NCBI GenBank assembly: GCA_031216915.1 | Contig: CM062297.1 | Span: 531,982,971 to 532,046,970, forward strand | Direction of reading: 5' to 3' | DNA length: 64,000 bases | DNA from: Pictodentalium vernedei | Lineage: Eukaryota; Mollusca; Scaphopoda; Dentaliida; Dentaliidae | Shown here: in pieces, positions 10,954 to 22,155 of the stretch | Numbering within the stretch: position 1 is the first letter of the stretch | Layout of the letters: every line of letters starts with the position of its first letter | Made by a program: the position numbers and the translations under genes | Notes under the pieces: model-generated | The model's database searches: none | What the model saw: the letters and a program-made list of their open reading frames with translations, nothing else | What the model was told of the DNA's origin: nothing

Positions 10954-11324
10954 ATGTTTTTATACTGTACCAATGACCCAGACTTAGCTGGTGCTAACTC
11001 TTAAATTCTAGGGCCAAACACAAATTTTGCCCCCCCGATTCCCAAAATTTGCATCAAAATCCAAAAATTAGATGTCCTATGTGGTCCTCCATACTTTTGT
11101 CCACTGCGCATGCGCAGTGTCCAGGAAGTAACGAAATTGGAGCCAAATCCTCATTCTTTGTTTGGCCCTTCAATCAGTAACATCTTACTGATATCTGTGC
11201 TTATAATCTCAGTTTAAATGATGCCAGACACAAAATCATGAAAGAAATGGTGGATCTAAGGATGGAATAAGAGGATGAGAGGAAGAAACAGTGGAAGGAT
11301 GTGTTCAGGGCTGTAACTTATAAT
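10954..11324 (+). mobile_element. DIRS-like element X, left end
   Basis: Left terminus (tgtttttatactgtaccaat) and complete left ITR including the 11103-11118 palindrome, running to 'ctgtaacttataat', where element A begins. X truncates the gag remnant of O on its left. The continuation of X is found after A (18488) and after B (25699). Confidence 0.75.
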
Positions 11325-11526
11325 ATTTTTATACTGTACCAATGACCCAGACATAGCTGGTGCTAATTCTCAAAATCTAGGGCCAAACACAAATTTTGCG
11401 CCCCAATCCCCAAAATTTGCATCTAAAACCGAAAAAATCATGTCCTAAATGGTCCTCCATACTTTTCCTCCACTGCGCATGCGCAGTGTCAAGGAGGTCT
11501 CGAAATTGACGCCAATTATCATTCTT
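11325..11526 (+). repeat. Left ITR of element A
   Basis: Inverted match of 18261-18487. Private variants are shared by both ends of A only, e.g. gctaattctcaaaatctagg here and cctagattttgagaattagc on the right. Confidence 0.9.
11472..11487. promoter_or_regulatory. NRF-1-like palindrome, left ITR of A
   Basis: actgcgcatgcgcagt, a 16-bp perfect palindrome with an NRF-1 core. The mirror copy in the right ITR is at 18300-18315. Confidence 0.5.
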
Positions 11527-12173
11527 TGTTTGGCCCTTCATCAGTTCACATCTGACTGATATTTGTGCTTGTAAATCTCAGTTTAAATGATGCCAGACAC
11601 ATAAATATTAGAGAAATGGTGGACCTAAAGAGGAATTAGAAGGAGGAGAGGAAAATGAGTGGCAGGAAATAATCAGGGCTGTAACTTAAAATTTTTTACG
11701 AAATTATGTTATGTTGCCCAATTTCGAGGCATGGGCCTGTTGTTGTCATTCTTGCTATAAAGTTACACTGCTTGTTCAGTGTTTCCTCTCTCCCTTTCCT
11801 TTAAGTCCCCCCTTGCTATTCTCCCATGCTTTTGGCATATTTTTTGTAATATTATTAAAATTTCTTGGGAGTTTTAGCTGAGTAACAGAATGAATTCTGT
11901 TCTTTTCCCCATGTTTACGTCCTCACCCATGGGTGTTTAGGCATTGTGTTCTGCATCTACCATCTGATGTTCTGCAGTTTCTTCCCTGGAAGTCTCTGTT
12001 TTGCATCAGATAGTGTTGTTATTGGTAACTGATTTCGGGCCATGTTTATCAGTGCCTGGAGTCATGTTTCTGGTGTTTATGCACTTCTTGTTTACATTGA
12101 CAACGGTTTCTGTTGAGAGGGATTTCTTGTCGTTGTATTAGCTTAATCATAACAAGATACATTATTATTATAC

Positions 12174-12370
12174 GTAAGTGTTGCATTAATTTTTTTGTAA
12201 TATTTTAAAAATTTTTGTCCACACTTAGGCTTTTTTGGGGTCCATTGGGGTTCAACGTTACTTTCAGAAACTTGGGCTTTTCTGAAAAAATATTTTTTCA
12301 AAAAATTTTTTTGATTTCAGTTATTTTTTCTATGTTAATGGATCATGTTATTATGTATCTTTGTTTTCAG
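12174..12370 (+). other. Probable 5' leader intron of element A
   Basis: Donor tac|gtaagt and acceptor ttgttttcag|ggg bracket 197 bp just before the gag ATG at 12412. The same pair is present in B (19671-19863), C (28628-28820) and F (51788-51980), and in weakened form in D and G (acceptor ttcaag). Confidence 0.5.
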
Positions 12371-12411
12371 GGGTTGGTGCGAGTACTAGGACTTTTTGTG
12401 TTCTTTTCACA

Positions 12412-14556
12412 ATGAAAGGATATTGTTCAAATTGTAATAAGAGGAAATCTTCCTCTGACTTTCATAATCATTGTATTAATTGTAGTCAGTGTACTCGCAC
12501 TAACTCCTGTTCAGTATGTGTCAATTGGGATGACAAACATTGGAAACGTGTGTCACGGTATGTTGTTAGCAGGGAAAAGGCCATGCCGGTCCTTTCTCCG
12601 CAGGGTCACTCTAGTTTATCAATCTCTATTTCAGAGGAAGAAGAACAGGGTGATGTTTCCGTGATGTCTTCCAAAAGTGTGCCTCCGTCGTCACAGTTAA
12701 ATGAAGAGCTAGCGGCAAAAGTGCTCATGGAAATACGTCAGTTGCCTAAGAGGTCCCTAGTAGGATCGGCGGCATTGGCGTCCGCTAGCTCGCCCGCCCG
12801 GTGTAGCGACCATTCATTGAATGGCTCGGCAGCCGGGTTCGTCCGTTGTGGTCCAGGAAGGAGATTTGGGTGATGCGAGCACTATAATAAGACAAAGTGC
12901 ACACCCAGTGATGACGGATCAGAGGAGAGAACGGAGGAAGCCTATTAGTGCGGTTCGTAGCTCATCCAGGTCCATCCGGGCTGCGAGCGAGAGAGGTCCC
13001 TCTCTCGTACAACAACATCTGGGACCAGATATTGTGGTACAAAACGTTTCGCATTCGGAGCATACGTCCGACGCTGGGGACGCTCCGTTATATAGACAGT
13101 CCAGAGAGACTGTCGATAAGGCTTCCTCATCCTCACGGCAGTGCACACGACCGCACCTTGGCTATGTGACCACGGATATCCAGCCAGCTTCGCCGATCAG
13201 GGATATCACGGCGACCAGGTCATGCCATCCGGTAGCCAGGGACACGAGGCCTGTAGACTCCGGACGTTCGCATAAAAGAAGTATGCAGGAGTCAACGTAC
13301 ACGGAGCTTCCGGCGGCAAAGCAACGTAAGACCGCTACTCCACAGGCCTCAGTGACGGACGTGCTATCCCAAATAGCACAACTTATCGCAGCATCCCAGC
13401 AAACTACAGAATCTCTGTCGGATCAGGAATTATCCGACAACGCTGGGTCGGTACGCTCCGCTGAAGCATCAGGTACGGACGACCGAGAACTTCATAGGGT
13501 CCGACAGGATGGCGAAAGGGATTCGGAGGATTTGGAGCTTTCCCTTTCGGAACAACATAAAGCTGCCGTAGATTTTATTCGGCATTATCTTCCAGAGGTT
13601 GTTCCGTCGGACCAGAATGCTGCGATGCCAGATAAGAGACTGATAGCGTCATTGGACACAGAATTTTTTGATCGGTTCAGGGACATCGTCCCTGAGTTTC
13701 CGACACAGTCCAATAAGGTCACAAGAACATTCGAATTATTGAATGACGCTATATATAAGCTTGCTACCAAAACGGGCAAGTCTGGTTTCTTATCCGCAAA
13801 TGCTCTAAATCTGCCTTTCATCAATTCAAGGAATAAATTCGAAACGGCAGGACAGGGCATACCAAGAGTTCCTCTGCGTCTAGACGACGAGGCTGAAGAC
13901 TTGGAATTGTCTATACCGTCGTCTATGTCAATTCCAACCATGACGTTGGAAACGACAATAATGTCTAACAGAGTTAACTTAGACGCTTTATCATACGCAG
14001 ATCACCTTACTAAGGCGTTATCATACGTCTTCAAGGGAAAGAATTCCAGGATATACAATCCTCATTAAGACTTCTTTCAAGGGCAGTAGCCTATTCCACG
14101 TATAACTCCGCCCTTTCAGTGGCAAACCTGGAGTTGGTTAGACGTGATGCAGCCCTAGCTACATCCACGCGCGTTGATGGTAAGGTGAAGAACTCTCTCA
14201 GAGTCACTTCGGTCTCCGGAGAACTTCTCTTCGACGGCAAGCTTTCAGCAATCTGTGATAAGATAACTAAGAAAGCTTCGGATTCTCTGCTATTCAAATC
14301 CGCTTCCAAAAAGTCGGATACAGCAGAAAAGAGTAAGACAGGCACTTCTGGGACAAGTACGCCCAAGAGAAGTTCCTATAGAGGTTCCTATGCGTCCTCT
14401 AGGTCTTATTCTAGAGACCGTCAAGGCAGCGACTCACGTGGGGGACGTTATTCTGGCCGAGATAACCGGTCAGACGTCCCTAGGTCAACGGGGCAAGGTG
14501 CGGGTCGTGGAGGACGTAGTCTCTCCTTCTGCAAGCCTCGCAGGTCCAGGAGGTGA
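12412..14556 (+). pseudogene. gag-like protein of element A, frameshifted
   Basis: Begins at ATG 12412 in 'cacaatgaaaggatattg'. The N-terminus is Cys/His-rich (C5-x2-C8, H18, H20, C21-x2-C24-x2-C27, C33-x2-C36), a likely zinc-binding module. The middle is Ser-rich and charged, then a folded-looking segment runs from D-F-I-R-H-Y-L-P to L-D-A-L-S-Y-A-D-H-L. The C-terminus is basic RS/RG-rich (S-Y-S-R-D-R-Q-G-S-D, G-A-G-R-G-G-R), consistent with nucleic-acid binding. Two lesions: a 4-bp duplication at about 12791-12798 and a 1-bp loss near 14022, both evident against B. The frame ends at TGA 14554-14556, overlapping the RT frame. The role as a DIRS ORF1/Gag capsid-like protein is by position. 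Confidence 0.8.
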
Positions 14557-16545
14557 TGGTTTGAACCTCTGTCGTGTTCCGGTAGGCGGAAGATTATCGA
14601 GTTTTATAAACTATTGGGCGTCAATTACGGACGACCCCTGGGTTCGAGGGGTAATTTCAGAAGGACTAAGAATATCCTTCAAACGAAAGCCTCCATTAAC
14701 TCGAAGTTCAAAATGGACTCAGCTTCGTCAAATCCGCAGAAAAGAGACGCTCTTTTATCAGAAGTACAGTCTCTTCTGAAGAAGAATTCGGTAGAGGTTG
14801 TAGAAGACCAGGAATCACCGGGTTTCTACAGCCATCTGTTTCTAGTTCCGAAACCAGATGGCTCGTTCCGTCCAGTCATAGATCTGAGCTGGATAAACAA
14901 GCTGATCGTCGCTCCGAAGTTTTATATGGAGACAATTCGATCAGTCAGAGCGAGTATTCGGGTGAACGACTATGCTACAAGCATAGATCTCAAAGGTGCA
15001 TACTTTCACATCATGGTACATCCGACATTCAGAAAGTATCTACGCTTCGCAGTCCTAGGAGTTGTATATCAGTTCCGAGCGATGTGCTTCGGCTGGAACC
15101 TAGCGCCCTGGGCTTTCACTCAAATAATGAACTCGGTAATGATATATTTCCGAGCTCATTCGTCTGCGGTAACGTCGGCCTACCTGGACGACATTCTTCA
15201 GAGGTACAGCAATGAGTTAACGCTTCAGAACAATGTGAAGAATCTGCTTCTATTACTCTGGCGTCTCGGTTTTATAATAAACGAGGAGAAGTCGGATCTG
15301 GTGCCGTCCAAGTCATTCACTCATCTGGGAATGAGCTTTGAGACGTACAACAATCTCGTTCGTCCGCCGTTAACCAGAGCGAAATTAATCAGTTGTTACG
15401 CTCGCTATTGTCTTCACTCAGATAAAGTCACAGCGAGAGAGTTCATGAGACTGATATGTCTGTGCGGAGCCGCTGCGGATCTCATTCCGATGGGGCGGTT
15501 ACGCACTCGTCCTCTCCAAATTTTCTTGACTCAGAATTGGAGTGTAAAGATTCATTCGCTCGATATAGACGTTCTCTTGTCAAATCAGGTGAAACAAGAG
15601 ATTCAGACTTGGGCAAACATTCAGTGGTTGACTCAGGGAGTTCCACTGCAGTTGCCGGATCCGAGTTTTACGATTATGACGGATGCCAGTCAAACAGGTT
15701 GGGGTGCAACATTGATCCCAACGGATTCGAAGTGCCAGGGTCTTTGGGATCCGCAGTTTCTAGGCAAGCACATAAACATCAAGGAAATGATGTCAATTTG
15801 GCTTGCACTACATCATTGGATGAACATTATTCAGAAAGCACATGTCCAAATCCTGTCCGACAATACGACAGTAGTAGCGTATATTTGGAACCAGGGAGGC
15901 ACTCATTCCATTCCGTTATTCAATTTAATGGAAAGAATCCTTCTGTTTGTTCTAGAACACCAGGTTCTACTTTCGGTCCGTCATATTCCGGGTCATCTGA
16001 ATGTATTAGCAGACTCCCTTTCACGGAAGGGTCGCTTGTTGCCGTTAGAATGGACTCTCAACAAACAGGTATTCAATCAGATTTGCTACCAATGGGAGCG
16101 GCCAATGATAGACTTATTTGCGACACAGCTCAACAATCAGTTGCAGACATATGTGTCTCCATGTCCGGATCCCCGAGCATATGCAGTAGACGCTCTATCG
16201 ATCTCGTGGGACGGAATGATAGGATATGTGTATCCTCCAGCGCCTTTGATTCAGCAGATATTGCTAAAGATAAAACAATCTCAATGCAAAATTCTATTGG
16301 TAGCATCTCTGTCTCCACAGAGACCGTGGATAAATCTACTCAGGTGTCTGCTGTGGGACTTACCGCGGAAGCTTCCTCCACGAGAGGATCTTCTTTCGCA
16401 GGGGAAATCGCGTCAACTTCATCACAACCCGCAAGGTCTCAAACTTCACGTATTTCCGTTGTGCGGTCCTTCTTGCACGGCAAGCATTTTACAGGACGAG
16501 CAGTGGATGCAATTTCTAACTGTAGGAGGACCTCCTCTTCGCTAA
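14520..16545 (+). pseudogene. Reverse transcriptase-RNase H (pol) of element A, one frameshift
   Basis: The reading frame enters before gag ends, at +1 relative to gag (L-A-G-P-G-G-D-G-L-N-L), and includes the RT lead-in W-A-S-I-T-D-D-P-W-V. A 1-bp loss near 14724 shifts it; from there to TAA 16543-16545 it is open for about 600 codons. RT features: L-V-P-K-P-D-G-S-F-R-P-V-I-D-L, S-I-D-L-K-G-A-Y-F-H and the catalytic A-Y-L-D-D-I-L (tac at 15181). RNase H follows: T-D-A-S-Q-T-G-W-G-A (Asp codon 15682), K-E (about 15784), S-D-N (15859) and L-A-D-S-L-S (16012), i.e. the full D-E-D-D set. The C-terminal block I-D-L-F-A-T...P-D-P-x-A...W-D is typical of DIRS pol after RNase H. It copies element RNA into DNA. 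Confidence 0.88.
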
Positions 16546-17501
16546 ACTATGCGGCTAAGTGGAAGGTCTTTTGTCGTTGGTGTAGGGATCATTCTGTTGA
16601 TATTTTTGATCCCTCCATTCCAGACATTGCAAACTTTCTAGTATATTTGTTTGATGAGATCAGACTGCAGCCTGTTATTATTAAAGGTTATAGGTCTTTG
16701 TTATCTGATACCTATGCACACCATGATAGTTTACAAATTGGATCTAATGTCTCTTTATCTAAATTAGTTAGAAACTTCTCGATAAATAGACCTAGAACCC
16801 TTAGATTAATTCCTAAATGGAATTTAGCTTGGGTTCTTCTTAAATTAAAAGAAAAGCCATTTGAGCCTCTTGAGACAGTGGACTTCAAATTCTTATCTTA
16901 TAAGACAGCATTTCTCTTAGCTTTCTCTTCTGCTAGAAGAGTCAGTGAGCTTCATGCACTATCTGTGGACGATTCTCACTATCGTAGTGTCGGGAACACT
17001 ATTACCTTTACTACTAATGTTGGATTTTTGGCTAAGAATCAGGCTCCTAATTAATATCCGGAACCTATTGTTATTAAGGCTCTTCCGTCTTCAGACGGGC
17101 ATAGGCCTTTACTCTGTCCGGTTAGAGCTTTACGTATCTTTAAACGAAGATCTCAGTTTATCAGAAAGGGACAAAAACGCTTCTTTCTGTCTCTGATGCC
17201 TAATAGAAAGGACATTACGGTCCATTCTATTGCTAGATGGATTCAATTAACTATCCGTACTGCTTATGATAATCTATCTTCAACTCAGCAGTCTGTGCTT
17301 AAGATTTCGGCTCATGAAGTAAGAGCTCTTTCTATGTCTTGGGCTTAAGCAAATAGTGTTGCTATTACAGATTTAATGAAGGCTGCATATTGGTCTCAGC
17401 CATCCACATTCACAAATTTTTATCTCAGAAATATTGAGTCCATTTCTGGAGACCTGCATTGTTTAGGTCCATTATCTGTTGCTCAGAATGTCGTCCACTA
17501 A
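16284..17501 (+). pseudogene. Tyrosine recombinase (YR) of element A, two in-frame stops
   Basis: Start chosen at ATG 16284, the last conserved Met before the recombinase fold; it overlaps the end of pol by about 260 bp in the -1 frame. Length is 405 codons plus stop, exactly that of G, with no frameshift. The core-binding part is N-Y-A-A-K-W-K-V-F-C-R-W-C to P-R-T-L-R-L-I-P-K-W. The catalytic part has S-A-R-R-V-S-E-L (first Arg), then H-E-V-R (box II), W-S and N-F-Y-L-R (nucleophile Tyr). TAA at 17052-17054 and TAA at 17346-17348 interrupt it. In DIRS elements this enzyme integrates the circular DNA in place of a DDE or endonuclease step. The start codon is uncertain because the frame is open far upstream. 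Confidence 0.82.
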
Positions 17502-17574
17502 ACAGTTGCAACTATAGTTATGCAGGCTTTCTGTTCCGACAGTGACTCTGTCCTGCTGCCCTCTTCGCTCTGGG

Positions 17575-17612
17575 CTATTTGACCAAGGGCAAGGGGAAGG
17601 GGGTGGGGAGGG
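17575..17612 (+). repeat. G-rich tract after YR, element A
   Basis: 'aaggggaagggggtggggag' follows the YR stop by about 90 bases. In B, C, D, F and G the same spot holds an uninterrupted G run of variable length. Confidence 0.6.
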
Positions 17613-17953
17613 TGTTCCCTTAGGTCACCTGCTTTATAGTGAAAAGCAAGGGGATACCTCCGGAGTCAGTAATTCCTAGTCGGTACCGGGATGGTTTTAA
17701 AGTGTAAAGTTAATGTTTAAAATTCATTCATGTCATATTTTTAAAGTGTAGCTCGGTGTGAATTATTTGTATATGTCACGTGTCAAACGGGCGTTAATAT
17801 ACAATCCTCGGACACTTTTAAAGAGTATAAAGAGTCTCAATTCTCTGGACTGACTTTATTTATTGGCTTACTTTAAAAATAATTAGTATAAAGGGTTATG
17901 CTGGATGTTAATAGAGAACATGAATGTCATTATGCTCAATTATGGAGGGTGTT

Positions 17954-17988
17954 GTGTCTTTCTAATTTATCATAAATAAGAAAGATAC
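17954..17988 (+). other. Conserved hairpin between YR and ICR, element A
   Basis: gtgtctttctaatttat and ataaataagaaagatac pair across a 1-base loop with two mismatches. Matching hairpins are at 25164-25199, 34225-34259 and 57397-57431. Role unknown; 3' end formation or a replication signal are possibilities. Confidence 0.5.
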
Positions 17989-18096
17989 CTGTAAAGTCTA
18001 ATACTCCTTTTCTCCTTGAGGGGATAACTCTATTATATATAGTTGAGCTTATTGTATTTTCCTCTATGTCTTAGGCCCTCCAGCCTTTTTACTATT

Positions 18097-18185
18097 CAGC
18101 TATGTCTGGGTCATTGGTACAGTATAAAAAATGTTAAAAAATTTATAGTAATTTATATATTTTTTATACTTACCAATGACCCAGA
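18097..18185. repeat. Internal complementary region (ICR) of element A
   Basis: Bases 18097-18132 are the reverse complement of the element's first bases (gggtcattggtacagtataa), and 18133-18185 that of its last 53 (gttaaaaaatttatagtaat). The junction gives the expected circle joint of the element. This is diagnostic of DIRS. Confidence 0.92.
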
Positions 18186-18260
18186 TGGGGATGGCCCTCC
18201 CAGGAGTTGGGAACTCATACCTCCCCGCTGAGTACATAGCGCTGACCAGGCACTGCTTGT

Positions 18261-18487
18261 AAGAATGATAATTGGCGCCAATTTCGAGACCTCCTTGACA
18301 CTGCGCATGCGCAGTGGAGGAAAAGTATGGAGGACCATTTAGGACATGATTTTTTCGGTTTTAGATGCAAATTTGGGAGATTGGGGGGCAAAATTTGTGT
18401 TTGGCCCTAGATTTTGAGAATTAGCACCAGCTATGTCTGGGTCATTGGTAATATAAAAAATATATAAATTACTATAAATTTTTTAAC
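18261..18487 (-). repeat. Right ITR of element A
   Basis: Inverted copy of 11325-11526 plus about 27 extra terminal bases (atataaattactataaatt then ttttaac) absent from the left end, the usual DIRS asymmetry. Confidence 0.9.
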
Positions 18488-18816
18488 TTTTATGCAAAAT
18501 TATTTCATGTTCCCTAATTTCGGGGGATAGGCCTGATGTTTACATTCTTGTTATGCCCCCCCAATCACCAGAATTTGCATCAAAATCCAAAAATTAGATG
18601 TCCTATGTGGTCCTCCATACTTTTGTCCACTGCACATTATCCTCATTCTTTGTTTGGCCCTTCAATCAGTAACATCTCCCTGATATCTGTGCTTATAATC
18701 TCAGTTTAAATGATGCTAGACACAAAATCATGAAAGAAATGGTGGATCTAAGGATGAAATAAGAGGATGCGAGGAAGAAACAGTGGAAGGATGTGTTCAG
18801 GGCTGTAACTTATAAT
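18488..18816 (+). mobile_element. Fragments of element X between A and B
   Basis: 18488-18555 continues the X leader broken by A ('ttatgcaaaattatttcatg' to cttgttatg). It is then joined abruptly to left-ITR sequence starting ccccccaatcacc at 18556, which runs to ctgtaacttataat where B starts. The ITR piece has lost its palindrome (actgcacatt). The joint looks like a recombination or deletion scar. Confidence 0.7.
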
Positions 18817-19019
18817 ATTTTTATACTGTACCAATGACCCAGACATAGCTGGTGCTAACTCTTAAAATTCTAGGGCCAAACACAAATTTTGCCCCCCAAT
18901 CCCCAAAATTTGCATCTAAAACCAAAAGAAATCATGTCCTGAAGGTCCTCCATACTTTGCCTCCACTGCGCATGCGCAGTGTCAAGGACGTCCCGAAATT
19001 GGCACCAATTATCATTCTT
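18817..19019 (+). repeat. Left ITR of element B
   Basis: Inverted match to 25461-25698. Shares private variants with its own right ITR (tgaaggtcctccatactttg / caaagtatggaggaccttca), not with A. NRF-1-like palindrome at 18965-18980. Confidence 0.9.
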
Positions 19020-19670
19020 TGTTTGGCCCTTCATCAGTTCACATCTGACTGATATTTGTGCTTGTAAATCTCAGTTTAAATGATTCCAGACACATAAATT
19101 TTAGAAAAATGGTGGATCTAAGGAGGATATAGAAGGAGGAGAGGAAAAATGAGTGACAGAAAATATTCAGGGCTGTAACTTAAAATTTTTTAATGAAATT
19201 ATGTTAAGTTGCTTATTTTCGAGGCATGGTCCTGTTGTTGTCATTCTTGCTATAAAGTTACACTGCTTGTTCAGTGTTTCCTCTCTCCTTTTCCTTTAAG
19301 TCCCCCCTTGCTATTCTCCCATGCTTTTGGCATATTTTCAGTAATATTATTACTAAAATTTCTTGGGAGTTTTAGCTGGGTAACAGAATGAATTCTGTTC
19401 TTTTCCCCATGTTTACGTTCTCACCCATGGGTGTTTAGGCATAGTGTTCTGCATCTACCATCTGATGTTCTGCAGTTTCTTCCCTGGAAGTCTCTGTTTT
19501 GCATCAGATAGGGTATTATTGGTAACTGATTTTGGGCCAGGGTTATCAGTGCCTGGAGTCATGTTTCTGGTGTTTATACACTTCTTGTTTACATTGGCAA
19601 CAGTCTCTGTGGAGGGGGATTTTTTGTCTTTGTACTAGTTTAATCATTACAAGATACATTATTATTATTC

Positions 19671-19863
19671 GTAAGTGTTGCATTAATTTTTTAAAATATT
19701 TTTAAAATTTTTGTCCACACTTAGGCTTGGGATCCATTGGGGCTCAACGTTACTTTTCAGAAACTTGGGCTTTGCTGAAAAAATATTTTTTCAAAAAATT
19801 TTTTTGATTTCAATTATTTTTTCTATGTTAATGGATCATGTTATTATGTATCTTTGTTTTCAG
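19671..19863 (+). other. Probable 5' leader intron of element B
   Basis: Donor ttc|gtaagt, acceptor ttgttttcag|ggg, 193 bp, 41 bases before the gag ATG at 19905. Confidence 0.5.
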
Positions 19864-19904
19864 GGGTTGGTGCGAGTACTAGGACTTTTTGTATTCTTTT
19901 CACA

Positions 19905-22155
19905 ATGAAAGGATATTGTTCAAATTGTAATAAGAGGAAATCTTCCTCTGACTTTCATGATCATTGTATTAATTGTAGTCAGTGTACTCACACTAACTCC
20001 TGTTCAGTATGTATATATTGGGATGATAAACATTGGAAACGTGTGTCACGGTATGTTGTTAGCAGGGAAAAGGCCATGCCGGTCCTTTCTCCGCAGGGTC
20101 ACTCTAGTTTATCAATCTCTATTTCAGAGGAACAAGAACAGGGTGATGTTTCCGTGATGTCTTCCAAAAGTGTGCCTCCGTCGTCACAATTAAATGAAGA
20201 GCTAGCGGCAAAAGTGCTCATGGAAATACGTCAATTGCCTAAGAGGTCCCTAGTAGGATCGACGGTGTTGACGTCCGCTAGCTCGCCCGGTGTAGCGTCC
20301 ATTCATCGAATGGTTCGGCAGCCGGGTTCGTCCGTTGCGGTCCAGGAAGGAGATTTGGGTGATGCGAGCACTATAAATAAACAAGGTGCACACCCAGTGA
20401 CGGCGGATCAGAGGAGAGAACAGAGGAAGCCTATTAGTCCGGTTCCTAGCTCGTCCAGGTCCATCCGGGTTGCGAGCGAGAGAGGCCCCTCTCTCGTACA
20501 ACAACATCTGGGACCAGATGTTGTGGTACAAAATGTTTCGCATTCGGGACGCTCCGTTATATAGACAGTCCGGAGAGACTGTCCAAAAGGCTTCCTCATC
20601 CTCTCAGCAGCGCACACGACCTCACCTTGGCTACGTGACCACGGATATCCAGCCAGCTTCGCCAATCAGGGATTCCACGGCGACCAGGTCACGCCATCCG
20701 GTAGCCAGGGACAAGAGGCCTGTAGACTCCAGACGTTCGCATAAGAGAGGTATGCAGGAGTCAGTGTACACGGAGCTTCCAGCGGCTAAGCAACGTAAGA
20801 CCGCTAGTCCACAGGCCTCAGTGACAGACGTGCTATCCCAAATAGCACAAATTATCGCAGCATCCCAGCAAACAACAGAATCTCTGTCGGATCAAGAATT
20901 ATCCGACGACGCAGGGTCAGTACGCTCCGCTGATGCATCAGGTACGGACGACCGAGAACATCATGGGGTCCGACAGGATGGCGAAAGGGATTCCGAGGAT
21001 TTGGAGCTATCTCTTTCGGAACAACATAAAGCTGCCGTAGATTTCATCCGGCATTACCTTCCACAAGTTGTTCCGTCGGGCCAGACTGCTGCGATGCCGG
21101 ATAAGAGACTGATAGCGTCATTGGACACAGAATTTTTTGATCGGTTTAGAGACATCGTCCCTGAGTTTCCGACACAGTCCAATAATGTCACAAGAACATT
21201 CGAATTATTGAACGACGCTATCTATAAGCTTGCTACCAAAACAGGCAAGGCTGGTTTCTTGTCCGCTAATGCTCTCAATCTGCCTTTCATCAATTCAAGG
21301 AATAAATTCGAAACGGCAGGACAGGGCATACTGAGAGTTCCTCTGCGTCTAGACGACGAAGCAGAAGACTTGGAATTGTCTTTACCATCGTCTATGTCTA
21401 TTCCAACCGCGATGTTGGAAACAACAATAATGTCTAACAGAGCTAGTTTAGACGCTTTATCATACGCAGACCACCTTACTAAGGCGTTATCATTGCGTCT
21501 TCAAGGGAAAGAATTCCAGGATATACAATCCTCATTAAGACTTCTTTCAAGGGCAGTAGCTTATTCCACGTATAACTCCGCCCTTTCAGTGGCAAACCTG
21601 GAGTTGGTTAGACGTGACACAGCCCTAGCTACATCCACGCGCGTGGATAGTAAGGTGAAGAACTCTCTCAGAGTCGCTTCGGTCTCCGGAGAGCTTCTCT
21701 TCGACGGCAAGCTTTCAGCAATCTATGATAAGATAACTAAGAAAGCTTCGGATTCTCTGCTATTCAAATCCGCTTCCAAAAAGTCTGATACAGCAGAAAA
21801 GAGTAAGACAGGCACTTCTGGGACAAGTACGCCCAAGAGAAGTTCCTATAGAGGTTCTTATACGTCCTCTAGGTCTTATTCTAGAGACCGTCAAGGCAGC
21901 GACTCACGTGCGGGACGTTATTCTGGCCGAGACAACCGGTCAGATGTTCCGAGGTCGATGGGACGAGGTGCAGGTCGTGGAGGACGTAGTTCTCCTTCCG
22001 CAGGCCTCGCAGGTCCAGGAAGTGATGGTTTGAACCTCTATCGTGTTCCGGTAGGCGGAAGATTATCGAGTTTTATAAACGAGTGGGCGTCGATTACGGA
22101 CGACCCCTGGGTCCGAGGGGTAATTTCGGAAGGACTAAGAATATCCTTCAACTGA
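19905..22155 (+). pseudogene. gag-like protein of element B, one frameshift, fused to pol frame
   Basis: Same protein as in A: Cys-rich start M-K-G-Y-C-S-N-C, Ser-rich middle, folded segment, RS/RG-rich tail. A deletion near 20548 (cattcgggacgctccg, about 20 bases shorter than A) shifts the frame; after it the frame is open to TGA 22153-22155. A 1-bp difference around 21990 removes the gag stop seen in A, so gag runs directly into the pol lead-in G-L-N-L-Y-R-V-P-V-G-G-R-L and W-V-R-G-V-I-S-E-G. The fusion could be a mutation or could show how little is needed to join gag and pol in this family. Confidence 0.78.

Larger units (their letters stand above)
11325..18487 (+). mobile_element. DIRS-type tyrosine-recombinase retrotransposon A
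   Basis: A complete element by structure, 7163 bp: left ITR 11325-11526, leader with probable intron, gag, RT-RNase H, YR, hairpin, ICR 18097-18185, right ITR 18261-18487. The start (atttttatactgtacc) and end (aattttttaac) are set by the ICR, which holds the complement of both ends joined, and by comparison with B, C, D and F. Gag has two frame lesions, RT-RNase H one near its start, and YR two in-frame stops. It is inserted into the left subterminal region of X without an evident target duplication. Confidence 0.92.

Noticed and set aside
12919-13148. Antisense ORFs over gag
   Set aside because: Shadows of the gag coding bias; they recur wherever gag is present and are not kept between copies.
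14520-16545. Retroviral or LTR-type pol with protease and integrase
   Set aside because: No protease motif or DDE integrase; a tyrosine recombinase is present instead.
11325-18487. Target-site duplications around DIRS elements
   Set aside because: No duplicated flank was found for A, B, C, D or F; apparent short matches (aact) are part of the element end and target sequence.
11325-18487. Ngaro or PAT type (split direct repeats)
   Set aside because: Termini are inverted and an ICR is present, which is the DIRS arrangement.
18116-18487. Stand-alone 370-bp MITE at the right end of each DIRS copy
   Set aside because: The inverted ends are explained by the ICR pairing with the right ITR; the unit is always found at the end of the large element here.
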